From: Ancylostoma caninum
Taxonomy: Eukaryota; Nematoda; Chromadorea; Rhabditida; Ancylostomatidae
Length of the DNA: 64,000 nt
Assembly: GCA_037903475.1 (NCBI GenBank)
Contig: JBAJFG010000384.1
Coordinates: forward strand, 1,371,001-1,435,000
Direction: 5' to 3'
The notes under the pieces are model-generated. The model saw nothing but the letters and a program-made list of their open reading frames with translations, had not been told where the DNA came from and searched no databases. This document shows positions 33,807-47,400 of this stretch, piece by piece. The translations under genes and the position numbers were made by a program. Numbering within the stretch: the stretch's first letter is position 1; each line of letters opens with the position of its first letter.

Positions 33807-36800
33807 ATGGCCACCACGTCGAAGCTGTCGTTCCGCGCCAGAAACCTCGACGCCAACAAGGCGATGTGCGTGTTCTTCGCCTCAGAACTCCCGGACCTGT
33901 CCGAATGTGCTCCGATCGCCCGGGCCGTGGCCCAGATGCCGACCGGCATGGAGAAGGAGGAGGAGATGGTGAGTCCGCAGCATGGCTGCCTTCGCGCTTT
34001 ATCGATCCGCCGTGTAACGCCGACCTGTTTCCTCGTACTGAACTTTTCCGAATTTACTTGAATGGGATCTTTCCTGGCCCGATTGCTGACACTAAGCCCC
34101 ACAGTTTGTAACACGTTTTGACCTCTCTGTGCAGTACTGGTTTGAAGTCAAGGTCACCTTAGTGGTCATCCATGGATGTGACACGTCGCCACTTTGCTAA
34201 GCTTAGCTGAGAAGAATCCCGTGCTTATTATGGGAACGCACTCCCCGTCAAAGTATTTCTTTTGATTTCACATCGGGACAGCAGCGTAAACAACCCCGAA
34301 CTTGCGCCGCGCCGTATATCGATCGGTCCAGCAATGATTACTCTTGGCGCTGCATATGAGTGGTATGAGACGAGGAATGGAGGAAACGAAGTCGTATTGC
34401 AGGAATCTCATCTTCAAGATGCAATCCTTGCCCAACAAGCAAGCACCTCTGGTGTTCGGGTCGACAATCATGTAATCCCAACTCCAAAGGTGTTTCCTGT
34501 AGAGGCAAACCGTTATGATGAGATCTATCCCGTGCAGCCTCCTCCGCCGAAAAACAACCTTATAAAAGTTCAAGGTGGGTTAACGCATTTGGTTTAAAAC
34601 GTGGACTTCTGAGTATATGACTGAGTGTGCATTCAGCTTGGCTGGCTTTGGACAAGGAAGAGGCAGAGTACGATGTAGATTCTGAGGACGAGTGTTGGCT
34701 GGCTGAACGACCGCACATTGACCCTCGAGCACTGGAGCGGATATTTGACACACTTGAAGCAAAGTCTTCGGATAACAATATCTGCTTACCTGACACAGCA
34801 CGGTCTGCTCTTTTAGGTCGGTATTCTATCCCAGAATTGGAGCTCACCAGTTTGATTGTGTCGTTCTGCTACTTTGGCTTACTTCAGCTGGTTTTTCATA
34901 CTGCCATTTACTTCATTTGATTTTCATGTTTTAGCATTTGATGAGGCTATCGTCGATGATGTGTATGATTATTGGTTAGCAAAGCGTGAAAAGAGCACTA
35001 CAGTGAGGTCACTTCAACTTGGAGTTGGCGGTTTAATACCACGTGTGCGGACAGAATGTCGGAAAGTATGTGTTCTTTCTTCCTGCTGTTGTTTCTGTAT
35101 CTATCAGTTTGCTTCAGGACCAGCAAGGCGGAGTAAATCCGTACGTAGCGTTCAGAAGGCGTGCCGAAAAGATGCAAACGCGGAAGAACAGGAAGAATGA
35201 CGAGGATTCATATGAGAAGGTAGCACCACTACTCTATCAGCATTTTTTCCTTGGCTTTTTGGATAGGTTTCGCTTTTAATTCTGGATGGTTTTTTGGTAC
35301 TATTGTACTTGAGCGGCCCCACTATCGAGCCCAAACTCAAAATCATGGATTCCTCTGAAAACTTGCATACAGAGATAATCCGATGTGCTGATCACGAATA
35401 TCACATTCATTTCGCATGACAGTTTCGATTTTATCGATTTTTCCCAAGTATGGACCTCCTCTCGGATCGCTCTGAAAATTTGCCTGCTGGGGTTTCTGAA
35501 GGTGCTGGTTACAAAAATGATGAAGGTTTCGCAAGAAAAGGTCGACTTGATGGGAAAAACTCTAGTGAAGTCGGCGATTACATCGCCCTACAGATAAAAA
35601 CGTGGAGAAAACCAACGAAATCGAGGCTATGATGCAAAACGGTTGTAATATTCGTGATCAGCAACTTCAAAAACCTCCAAATGCACTTTTTCAGAGAGAT
35701 TTGAGATACGAGTCGAACTTGGGGAAAAATCGATAAAATCAATAAAATCGATATTGTCATGCGAAACTAATATGATATTCGTGACCAGCACATCATATTA
35801 CCCCTGTATGCAAGTTTTCAGAGGAATCCATTATTTTGAGTATGGGCTCGGTAGTGGGGCCGCTCAAGTACAAAAGTACCGTTTTTTTTTCATTTCAATA
35901 CGTTTGCCCTAGTGTTTTGACGTTTCTCGGATTATTTGGTTTTGAGATTGAATTATTTTCTTTCCTTACTGCACAATTGCCTTCGTATCTTGATGGTACC
36001 CACACACCACTTTTTTAGGTCCTTAAACTTGGACACGATTTACGCAAGACTGTCACGTTGTTCGATATGGTGAAGAGACGAGAAAAAACGAAGATCGCAT
36101 TGATAGACCTGGATTCTGAAATCCTCGCTCATCGAATGGGCTTGTTGGATTTTGGCTCCAACATTTACAATCAATTTGTAGCCAAAATCAGAGACTCTGG
36201 AAAGCATGCCTCCACTTGTGCTACGAATGGTGTTGCTAAGTCTGAGGTTCGTTCATAATAGTGACCTAATCCTAGGTTCAAGTTTAAACTCTTGAGTTCT
36301 ATAGGAAGATGCTATACTTCGAAAGAAGGCGAAGCGAAGAAAAATTAGAACTGTTGCTGCGAATGTTGATCGTGAAGTTCCAAGCAAGGTAAGAAAATTG
36401 CTAGATCTATGGTCCGTGCTCTCTCTAAGGGTTGTGTTTGCATGTTGAGATATCTTTGATATCTGCCACATTGTCTTACTTCAGGCATGGCTTAAAAAGA
36501 ATGCGGAGGTATGGAATCGTCCTCCATCTGTTTTTGCCCCATCTGGTATTTCACCTGTAGCTGAAGTCGATCAATCTGCGCAAGCGGCGTGTGATGCGAA
36601 CCTCGACGGGAAATATGTATTCAAAAGGAGGCGAGGGTGCTTATATCGTAGCCCACTTGCCACCAGTAACAACACTTCCGAAGAGGAATTGCTATCAAAG
36701 GTATCACTTGTCTGTTAGAGTTCATTATTTGTTTGTCATAACATTTTCCTATATGGTTGCAGCATGTTTGTCATTTGATATTTTACCCGTTATTCTTGAT

Positions 36801-37670
36801 CAGGTTCCAATGTCCCACCACTTGTATGAGACGCATCTTCCTCGTCATGATGGGGTTATGCGCAGGTTAGGATGGGCTCGCCGAAGATTAGGAAGAGGTG
36901 GACGTGTGGTTTTCGACCGATTCCAGCTCACCGATGCGCCTCGAGTACCGAGCATATGCGATCCATTCCTCGATGGTTTTATTCAAGATAACTCAGTGTG
37001 AGTAAAACAAAGTAGTTTTTTCTTTCATGCATATGTGATCTATACTTATTTTTCTTTTCATCGACAGGTCTTTCCGTGCTCGTCTTCGTCCATGGATTGA
37101 GAGCGATACGCCTCGAAAAACGCTTCCCAGCTGGGATCGGGCCATGGAAGAGGATTGTGAGCGGAGATGGTTAACCAGCGGCGATTGCTCACGTAGCAAT
37201 AGAAGTCCGTCACAGAGTATTCCTGACTCAGATAGCCAACCTGTGCCTGCAACAAGTATATCCGACCCACCACCCGCCACTCAGTCGGGAAACGGATTAG
37301 CGGGCAGAGTGGACCCATCCACCCTCATGTCGACTAAGGTAACAGTCATTTTCCCAAGATCCTTTTGTTTTTAAGACTCGTTTGGTTATATGAAAAAGAG
37401 TTATGGATGTTTTAGGAGTATGAAGCTGTACCAGTGTCGGATGAGTGGCGGGAGGCTAGCGGGTCGCCATCGGAGTCAAACTCATCCTCGGAATGGGTTA
37501 CCCCAACTATGGGCACACAAATATATCCTGTGCTGTCAAGTGAGGAGGAAGCTCGAACTGGTGATCATCCGATTGCAAAGCAGCCACCCGTTAGTGTCAA
37601 AGGGTGTGTGGTTATACCTCATATTTCTATTACTGCTGGAACAACGACTGATTTACATGTTGTGGTGTAA
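33807..37670 (+). CDS. epc-1: Enhancer of Polycomb homolog, complete, 11 exons
   Basis: Nuclear scaffold subunit of NuA4/TIP60-type histone acetyltransferase complexes. Exons: 33807-33968, 34403-34574, 34637-34816, 34935-35065, 35118-35219, 36019-36246, 36305-36388, 36485-36700, 36804-36997, 37068-37338, 37416-37670; 1995 nt, 664 aa, all phases close. The conserved EPcA region covers about residues 5-275: SKLSFRARNLDANKAM, VAQMPTGMEKEEEM, YDEIYPVQPPPPK, YDVDSEDECW, NPYVAFRRRAEKMQTRKNRK, NDEDSYEK and FDMVKRREKTK. Exon 8 encodes DGKYVFKRRRGCLYRSPL, and exon 9 the second conserved motif GWARRRLGRGGRVVFDRF (about residues 448-465). The C-terminus (about 490-664) is Ser/Pro/Thr-rich and low complexity, as in the family. 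Introns are short (50-440 bp) except intron 5, which holds a foldback element. Start chosen because SKLSFRAR begins family members within 2-5 residues of Met. Gene identity is very secure; the symbol is by homology. Confidence 0.95.
35296..35880. repeat. Foldback element in EPC intron 5
   Basis: Left GGTACTATTGTACTTGAGCG and inverted right GGTACTTTTGTACTTGAGCG, with arms of about 80 bp (GGATTCCTCTGAAAACTTGC in both). The interior carries ATTCGTGATCAGC units of the dispersed family. It explains why this intron is about 800 bp while its neighbours are much shorter. Confidence 0.7.
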
Positions 37671-37802
37671 CACACGTTAAAAACGTTGAAAGAAGAACTG
37701 CAAGCCATTAGTTGCAAAACTGAAAAAAGGAGAAGAATATACACCACAAAACTAACACTAGGTGCGCGAGCGGTCCAGAGTTAACTTAGATGTAAATTTC
37801 CC

Positions 37803-37808
37803 AATAAA
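37803..37808 (+). promoter_or_regulatory. AATAAA poly(A) signal for the EPC gene
   Basis: Canonical AATAAA 133 bp after the EPC stop codon (37670), in AT-rich 3' UTR sequence. Confidence 0.6.
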
Positions 37809-38170
37809 ACGCCATATGTGCAAGGAGGTTATTTCTATGCACTTCCTGTTATTCCCCTGTCGCATCCAGCTGCGACCATAACAGAGAACTGTTAGTGTTG
37901 GTATTAAAATAACAAAATGGATATTCAGGTCCGTGGTGGGTGCGACCGAGATCGAGTATCGTAGTCCGTTCCTTCTGGCGCCGCCTACGGTTGGCAGCTA
38001 GGTCTCCGCTCTGCCCGAGCACCGTGTACAGCTATTTTTTCCCTTCTCAGTCTTGTAAATGATCTTCGCTTTCCTCATTCAGTGTTTTACGAGGTCTCCA
38101 TTGTGTTTTAGAATTTATAAGGTCATTATGATGTGTCCTGTTTTTTCCTTTAAAGTTTTGCGATGCTCGT

Positions 38171-38176
38171 TTTATT
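38171..38176 (-). promoter_or_regulatory. Possible AATAAA poly(A) signal for the golgin gene
   Basis: TTTATT on the plus strand, so AATAAA on the minus strand, about 285 bp past the golgin stop codon (38460-38462). Convergent with the EPC 3' end. Confidence 0.4.
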
Positions 38177-38459
38177 CGTCTGTATCGTTTCATTTTTACC
38201 GCTCTACGTTGACTGGTATCCGAAAATCGTGTTGTTGAATTTAGATTTTGTTCTATCGACTTCCACATGTCTGTGATGAAACACACTAAAAAATAATAAA
38301 AATCAATAAAAACAGCAGTGGTTATCTGGTCAGACCATAGAATTTTATCCGTAGCTATCACAAGGCTTCTCATATGTCACAGCAAACGTCTGTGCGCGAG
38401 ACGATGATCGTTACCCCACCTGTTACACCTGACATTCAACGTTATACACATATCCGAGC

Positions 38460-41400
38460 TCACTTCAACACCGCGTCAAGGTTGTTCGGTTGCAATGCGG
38501 ATGGATTGAGAGGTGGAGGCGCTATCGACGGGCCGGGTGTCGCCTCTCTGGGACCAACAGGCAGGTGAGGGGCTGTGCTGGCTGATTCTGACTCGCTCTC
38601 CAAGAAACGAATAAATTGCTCAGCCAACGAGACACCACCGCTCTGCCGTTGTCGGTTCGAAGTCGTTCCACTGACGGCTTGGCGAACCTAAACTTGTATG
38701 AAGCATGGACTACCATATAGAATGAGATATCAGTCGAATTTATACTAAGTGAAGTCATGCGTGAAGACTATATGATAATGACACATGGAGGCAGTGTGGC
38801 TAGACGGAGCGGAAACGTGCTTCACGAAAAATCTCGCGAACGGCTGAACCTGACCATAGGTGGAATACCCGGAGTATCCTGCTTTACCCACCTTCACTTT
38901 TTTGCCGAGGCAGGAGAGGACCATCACCTTTGAGGAGTGAAGCGAACCCCATCCTTTTCTTGGGGGAAAAGATGAAGCTTAGCCGGAATTAAGATTGCAA
39001 ACAATGAAGACGAGTGCAAGGACATGTACAGACACGTCAGCTGATGTTATAGATTAAACTGATGTTCAGGCCTACTTACGTCGAGTATCAGAGGAGTTAC
39101 TGAAGAACGTACCGATAGTATGAGGGACAAGGAGGAGAAGTGCGGGACTGTTTAGGGACATGATAGCTGACGAGGGAAGGATAGCAGACGTCTGTGGCAT
39201 TTTAGAATGAGATATGCCTCCTATGAAGTTGACAATGCTGATCTTAAATGTGTTTTCGCGCCGCGCTCAATGCCACTGGGGAAGAAGTTATGACCTTGCC
39301 TGTGCAGTATATATGAGCAGTTTCTGCATCAACCTACCTCAGCCCTATATAGTAGGGGCTACCGTGGAAATGGGCACAGAATTCGTGATGAGTAGTCCCA
39401 ATACCCTTGTATGCAAAATCTCAGCGAAAAATGCATCACTAGGGGGTACAGAATTGCGCCTTGTTCACTTCCTGCTACCACCACTTAAATGGGAACGCTA
39501 CTTCATCAGACCTCCCATTGCGGGGTGTACACTGCCTTGTGTATCTCGAAGCGCTGATTTCAAAGCTATTTTGCGCTGATTTCAAAGCTATTTAGGGAGT
39601 TACGTCAGCTTTTCCAAATGCAGGTGATAACGAGGTGCTCGTACATCAAGGTACCTCTCGTAGATTTAGGTAAGATATGGCGCAGTGGTAAGTGTCTCGT
39701 TTCTCATACGCTCCCAGGTTCAATCCCGGCTCGAACTTTTCCATTTTTCTCCCAATTACTGATTTCCTCTGGAAATCTATTCTATGCAGTTTTATAAGTG
39801 TTTCTACTTATAACTAGGTATTCTGAAAGCTTGGAAGCATTTTGAATGATCTTCACTACCCCGACTTTGTTAACAGCAGAACTGCTGATGGACTCAAGCG
39901 AGTCCAAATTTTCAAGGAATTCTTTTTTGTTCAAATTTTCCATATTAGGGTTAACTGAAGTGTTGAACACGAATATGATATCCATTTTGTGACATCACAC
40001 CATTTTTATAGGTTTGTGGTGGAACTAAATGCAATTACTGTAGGATACAGAATGAAATTGTTGAATTTCGACATTATAATGGTAGTGTCATGCAAGGTTA
40101 TGTTGATAGTCGTGATCAGCGCCTAAAATCACCCCTCCACAAAATTCGGATAGGTTCTGCAAGGTGCATAAGCTACCCTCTACCCAATGATCGTTCCCTC
40201 GTGAGTGGTAGTAGTGGTGAATGATCAAGGAGTAATTATTTAGCAGCATTTTCTTTTTGCTTTTTTTTTTCACTGAAATTTTATATACGGGTTTATTTGG
40301 ACTGCTGATCGCGAATTCTGTGTCCATCTTGCACCCCTATTTTGTGGGGATTACGGTAGGTGGATGCAGAAACTGGTCGTTCGAGCATACTGCACAGAGA
40401 AGTTATAACATTTTCGCAGTGGCATTGAGCAGTAGTGGAGAACATATTCGAGATCAGCATTGTCAATTTCATGTAAGGAGGCATATCTTATTCTGAAGTG
40501 CCACAGACATCTGGTATCCTTCCCTTGTGAGATAGCGGATAAGGCCAAAATTAAATTCTGAATATATAACTTTTCGTAATATTCGGTCGCATTTTTTTAG
40601 CTTTCAATGAATCATTGCTGAGATGTCGAGCGGCTGTCTTCGTACTCAGCTCGCAATTTTGCGACGATTCATATATAGAAATGCAAGGTTTCATGTCTGA
40701 AAAGGTTGGAAAAAAGGACAGAAAATGCAGGAAAATAGGTGTCAGGGGGGGGGGGTTAGGTGCGGCCCGTCGCGCGCCAGATATCTCGTATAAGATCAAG
40801 ATTTGCTATATCTAATCATATGCAGCTCATACAATTTCCTTGCGCTGCCAATTTTTCCAAACATCGGCTATTTTAGGCTTTCTTGTGATTTCTCAGCCTT
40901 CACTGAAATCCTTTTCAAAATGCGTCGTGTATTCAGGGTATAATTCCGCGTCGACCGGTATAGATCTCGGAGCACCATCTGCGTCGGAAGCTCTGCCGAA
41001 AGGCTGAGGGGTATTTTATAACAAGGGCTGCTTCACGGCTGTCTCTGCGTCTCCGTCCCTGGCGCACTATCTCGCCTGGGCCGCAGAGCATGCCCTTTAT
41101 AAGATATTCCTCAGACGATCGCAGAGCTTCCGATGCAAATCGTGCCCCGACCCAGAATATAAGGAGAGCCGCGCGTTTTGCAAAGGATTTCAATGGAAGC
41201 TGAAAAAATCGCCACAAAGTTTCAAAAAAATAGATAATTAAAGAGAAACTGGCACGAAGAAGTAGCGATCGATAAAGGGATTGTTGTATATGGTTCGATA
41301 GAGCACACCTCCTATTACCAGACAGCCGCGCATTCGAGACAAGATCACTATTCGGCTCGCGGCGGGCCACGACGCGGACCTAACTCTGCCTTGCATCTGA

Positions 41401-44400
41401 TTTTCCGGATTTTCCCACGCCAATCGTTAGCTTCGTGGGGGACTTGCGATAAGTCCGGGTGTAGGTCGTATGGCGCGATTCTTTAGGTGGCACGATGGAC
41501 AGCCTGAGTCTATGGCGCGCTACTACCACCCGATTACGGTCATGCGTCGCGGTTTGCCTGGATCTGCCAGGCGGAGCAACTCCTCCGTATTTCCTACATT
41601 ATCCTATCATAGCAGAGAGCGTACACAGTTGCGGGTACCTTGTAAAGAATCTCTTGAACGAGGTTTCAATTCTATATGCTCTGCACTTTTACATATAATT
41701 GATAGAGTTTTGACTGAACTAATATTTACACGGACCAAATTGACACCAAATATTGGACTTGAATAGGAGTCATTTCTAGCACCTCTGAAATATCCAAGAG
41801 TTTCAGAAAGCCACAAGTTCGGGTAATTCGCTTGATCAGAAAAATATACATATTGAAAGTGCCTTTTTGGTTGTTTCAGAAAGCTTTTTATTTGAACAGA
41901 GTAATCTGTGGCCTTCTATAAAACAGTACATTCACTTGGGTATTCAAATAAGCTTGATGTCGGAAACATTTGTTCATCCGTGTATCCTAAAAACCACAAG
42001 TACCGCTAGTTCAACGCTCTTCTCTACGGTCAGATGATGGTTGCATGGACGAGTTGCCCTGCCAGGCAGACCCAGGCAAACCGCGACGCGAGACAGTATA
42101 TCGGGTGGTAGGAGCGCGCTCAGATCACGTCTGCCTATAGTGCCACCCGAAGAATCGCGCCATAATCCATAGCCACGACCGCCCCCCATAAGTCCCTACG
42201 TATTTACTAAATCGGCGGTTGCTGCTGATTACCAAACCTATCGCAGGTCCGCGGGGCGCGCCATAATTTCCCTGAAAATTCCTTCCAAATGAAGGAAAAA
42301 ATGAAAAATTGTGGACTTCATTTCTGCACTTGTTTTCTTAATGCCGTACAAGTTTTGCAAACATTGATATAGCACTCTGTCTCCTCCAACTTACCAAAGG
42401 CGAGCTTCGGCTAATCTTTCCTTTCTTTCCCCGAGAAAGTCCGTGAGAAAGTCCGTGTGCAAAATCCAGGAAATCTACAATTTTCAGAACGGAATAGTGG
42501 AGCGCATTTTTCAAACAGAGATCAGTTCAGGAAATTTTCGCGCAGTACTCTGTCTTGTCTAACTTAACATAGGCAAGTTTCGGCTCATCTTTTCTGTATC
42601 CGGAGAAAGCCCGTGTGAAAATTCCAGGGAATTTCCAACTTCCAGGATGAAATTGTGAGGTGCATTTTGAGATGAATTACTATAATACACAAACTTCTTA
42701 CTGAGTCCTATTTCCTACTTACAGACTGCAACCCCCCCCCCCCCCCGTCGACGCATACTGGGTTGACCACCTTTCACGTTACGACCCTCGATTTTTCGGA
42801 CAACCATCATTTTGGTAAATATTGTACATTTGCACGACTATTCCACCTGTGAGCCTGACGCACGTCTGATCCGTCTAGTAAAAGTTGCGCTAGTGAGAAA
42901 GTTGGATAGGCGAAGTCGCAGTGCAAGACATAAGAAAACTTCTAAATGGGACAGAAAGAAATGCCATACGTGGCAGGATTAGGAAAAAAGTGTGGATTGG
43001 GAAAACGCAATATTTAAATCCGATTCAGATATGAACTGACACTGGCAAAAACAGCACGTGCTTTAGAGAGACAGTATGCAAACCTTATGCATATCCTCCG
43101 GAGAATATTCGAGGATGCTTCCCAACAAAAGCGCTATGTCAGCGCGTTTATCCACTGGAGCAGTGAAGTAACTCAGAAACAGTTGACGCAGCGTCACATC
43201 GTCTATACGATAGCTTTCAGTTGATAATCGAGAAGATGCTCTCAGCTCTTCTAGCTGGACTTCCAAGTCTTCTAAAAGTCAAGCGACACTATATTGACGC
43301 AGAAACAGAAAAAGATGATTTAGCCAAAATAAAGGTGAAGTATTGCTACAGTTCACTTACCGACAACCTTCTGTCTACTACTAACTGCACTTTTAGCAGA
43401 CTCCAAAAGGTCTTCTAAAGTCTGCTTATCCAGTGAAAGGCGCTCCATCTCAGCACGCATGTTTTCGACCGTTGTTGTCAGCTCCTGAAAATCACATCAC
43501 CAAAAATAAAAAAAATCTTTATAGAAGAAAACAGACCTTAATTTTATTCTGAAGCTGCATATTCTTATGAGACGCATCTGCCGACTCCCGTTCGTGATCT
43601 GCCGACAGTTCTCTCACGACTATCTAAATTCAAAGTTGACTGGGAGGCTCGGAAACACATGAAAGCGACTTTACCTAAACATTCAAGAATGGTAATATCC
43701 GCAACATGGTCGCCTCACATGGCCGAGGCCACCTCTCCCTACTGTCTTTGAAGATGCTTCCACTATTTGCGTAAACTGAGATTGAGCATCATTTGATGAC
43801 GATGTGAACTGTATTAAATCGGGGTGTAGCCCTTCCATTGCAATATGAATACGTAATGTTGTGCTAGCAGTTAGATTTGGGAAATTCGGCAGTGACTCGC
43901 CGGTTTTTAACAAAATAATAGGTACGAAACTTAGATTCATCATGCAGTGGTGACGAAAGTGTTAGACTCCAGATTGAGCACAGCCGCAGCATATCGGCCT
44001 TGCCAACCACCAGCCCCTAGGGACGCATGAGGGCTTTACAATGTTTCTGTATTAGCAAATCACGGTTTTCGAAGGTCATCTCGTAGGGTCTCACCAGACA
44101 GTTCATTTTGAAGCGGCGATGATATTGATCACAACGGCGGGTAAACAAGATTTTGAGTATTTTATTCTGTCAACGATTTTCGAACATCTCCAGAGAGTGA
44201 GGAAATGGATGTTCAGTGAACGGTGTCTATGTCAATCTCCCAGCCTAGTATGCTTGCTGTCGCCAGTAAACTGAGTTTTGGGAAGGAGTAAGTTGGAAGC
44301 AATATATTGCATGAGTTCCTTGTCGCAATGCAGCCAAAGCTGTCAGAAACATTTGGTAGGTAACTAGACTGCATAATCGGTTTCGCTCGGGTATTTTACT

Positions 44401-47400
44401 GCGCCGGCTATCTCGCACTGCTAAAGACGATAGCTATTGTCCACAGATTCATCAAGATGCCCATAGTTTTGATGATCAGCAAATTAACTAAACTTAAGTG
44501 ACCCTTTTCTACCGACTCGTGCGCGAGAAGCCGACAAAGTTATTCCAATGACAATTTCAGGACTTGCCACGTTGCAGTTGCCATATTCTTACTCAGTTGC
44601 TCAGGGTGTTCGGTTGATCCAGCAGGTAAATTCTTACCCGTCCCTTTCTAGAAACGGGAAAAGAACATATATAATAAAAGGATCGATGTATTCGTCAGAA
44701 TGATTGTCATGTTCGTGTTCAGCAAATTGAGGAACCCAGGAGACATTTCTCCACCACCCCATGGGCTAGAGTAGCAAGAAATCAATAAAATCGACAAATC
44801 AGTATTACAGTCTGTTCATCTGGGACGCGCACTGCAGATCACGCTAAAATCGGGAGCACCAGCGTCGCATGAGAAGATCACTTACCAATAACGAATAGAG
44901 AGCTGATCGGCCACTTTTGGCCACGCCGCAGTGTTCGATTAGAGTGTGATCTGCAATGCGCGGTCCAGGTGAATGACCTATACGTGTAAAACGGTGATAA
45001 TATTCGCATTCAGCGTACTGAGGAACCACAGCAGACATGTCCTTACCTGTCCTCGAGCGAAAATGAAAAAAAATCGATAAATCGATATTTCGTGCAAAAT
45101 GATTGACCGCATTCGTGGTCAGCGTATTGAGGAACCCCGGTAGACATGTCCTCAGAGGCCGTTCTCAGTAGCCTGCCTATAACCTCCGCCGGCCCCCGGA
45201 GAATCTGCATGCTAAACTTGGTCTAGATCGATTCACTTTCCGGGACTTCCTTCCATTACGTACACATACAGAACAGACAGAAAGCATTGGCGCAGTCTAC
45301 TGTGACACTAGCGAATTGTTCGGCTGCTTCATCTGCATTCTCTGGCTCCTTTGGTATCTCAAATCGATTCCTTAGCTTTAACTCAAATTGCTGCTTGCAG
45401 ATAGGATCAGCGAGTCGAGACCAGTCTCTGCGACTAACGGGTGTAGAGATCCTTTTGTTTCCCTTGAGCCGTAGTTTCACTTTCATTACCACAAGGTGAT
45501 GATCAGATCCGCAGTCTGTGCCCCGCATCACGCGAATGTCCTGGAAGCTTGAATGGAATCGGCTTGGTATGAGGAAGTAATCCAGAACTGCTAAATCTGT
45601 TCCTCGCGAGCTATATCATGCGGTTAGACAACGTCTCAAGCAACAGCGAAAACAGCACTGGGACAACGTCGCAACTGAACTCGAAAATGCCGCCAGCCGA
45701 AGAGAGTTACCCTATACACCACATTGCGTCGCCTAAGAGGGCATGATAGGGCTGCCGATGAATGTATTAGGAAAAAGAATGGCGAATACGTGAAAACAAA
45801 CGCTGAACGGCTATTTCGATGGCGAGAGTATTTTCAAGAGTTCTACAACCGCCCGATACCAGAAACGCCTCCACCGATTCCTACAGATCTCCAGTGCTCG
45901 AGCCAATTGATTTCCGACGAGCCACCTGACATTGAAGAAATCAGGAACGCTGTGGGAAGATTGAAACAAGGAAAAGCTACTGGTTGTGATAATGTGACTG
46001 CAGAGGCATTGAAGGGAGGCGGCAACACCCTTCTTCGACGCCTACATTCGCTAATCCGGCTGGTGTGGACTTCCGAACAAATACCTACCTCGTGGAAGCA
46101 GGCAATACTTGTACCTATTCACAAGAAAGGAGACAAACATCAATGCAAAAACTATCGCGGTATCAGTCTACTCTCCATAGTCGGTAAAGTCTTCATGCGA
46201 GTCGTTCAGCAGAGAGTACAGAGTAGACATGAAAAAGTGAGTCGCGAAGAGCAAGCTGGATTCCGGCCCGGCCGAGGATGTTGCGATCAAATATTCACAC
46301 TCCAACAAGTAATGGAAGAGCGCATACGATGCGGAAAGCGTCTTATAATAGTGTTCATAGACTTTGCTGCTGCTTTTGACAGTGTATACCACTCAGCTCT
46401 ATGGAACACATTGGAGGCCGAAGGAATTCCAGGAAAAATTATAGGGCTTCTGCAAAACACCTATGACGGTTCCAAATGCAAAGTTCGAGTGAGAGGAGGC
46501 ATGTCGGAAAGTTTCACTGTGTCCACGGGAGTCAGACAAGGATGTGTCATATCACCATTGCTCTTCAACACTGTCATCGATGCTATCATGAGAAGGATCT
46601 TCAAAAAGAGAGCTGGCGTTGAATGTGGACAGCAACAATTTGTTACGGATCTGATGTACGCAGATGACGTAGCAATATTCGTGAATGATGAAGCTGAAGC
46701 CGCGAGCATCCTTAATGACATCAGCGTGACTGCGCAGCCATACGGCCTAATCATAAACGCAGAAAAGACTAAGGTCCTCACAACGGATGGAGCTCCAGTG
46801 GTAGTGCATCTGAATGAGGCAGAGTTGGAACAAGTACAGAACTTCAAATATCTTGGATCAATAGTGCAGGAAAAGAAGATTGCTTCATCAGTGGAAATTC
46901 TTAGTCGTACTGGAACTGCGTCCGCTGCATTTGGATCACTCGCCTGGTGTTTATGGCGCAAAACGAATGTCTCCACCTCCACGAAAATGAGGATATTCAG
47001 GGCACCAATACTACCGATACTGTTGTACGGAGCAGAATCCTGGACAATCCTTCATTCGGATGCATAAAAGCTGGAAACATTTCAAATGCGATGTCTTCGA
47101 CGAATTCTTGGTATCACTCTACGAGATCGAGTCCGGAATGAAGAAATTAGAAAGAGATGCTGTGATCAGCCTACCATCGCTGCTGAAATTAGGAAGAGAA
47201 GATTGAAATGGTTTGGCCACTTGTGCAGAATGGAGCCTTCGCGCTTGCCCCACAAACTGCTGTGGAGGATGCGCCCAACGGGATGGAAGATCCAACGAAA
47301 AGCCCCTAAGAAAACCTGGCTGAAGCAAATAGAAAAAGATCTATTGTTTTCCAGACTGAACTTGCAGCAGGCCAAGATTCTTGCAATGGACAGACGTCGC

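Noticed and set aside
33353..34111. Three overlapping plus-strand frames of 88-163 codons before and across EPC exon 1
   Set aside because: GC-rich DNA is poor in stop codons; the true frame from 33807 matches Enhancer of Polycomb, these do not.
39672..39740. Functional tRNA gene
   Set aside because: A and B boxes are present but acceptor arms do not pair and the T stem is imperfect; kept only as a tRNA-derived sequence.
43683..43943. 86-codon minus frame just upstream of a golgin exon
   Set aside because: Not heptad-like, and the exon at 43623 joins in phase to the one at 62424, leaving no need for it; its possible GTAGGG donor is weak.
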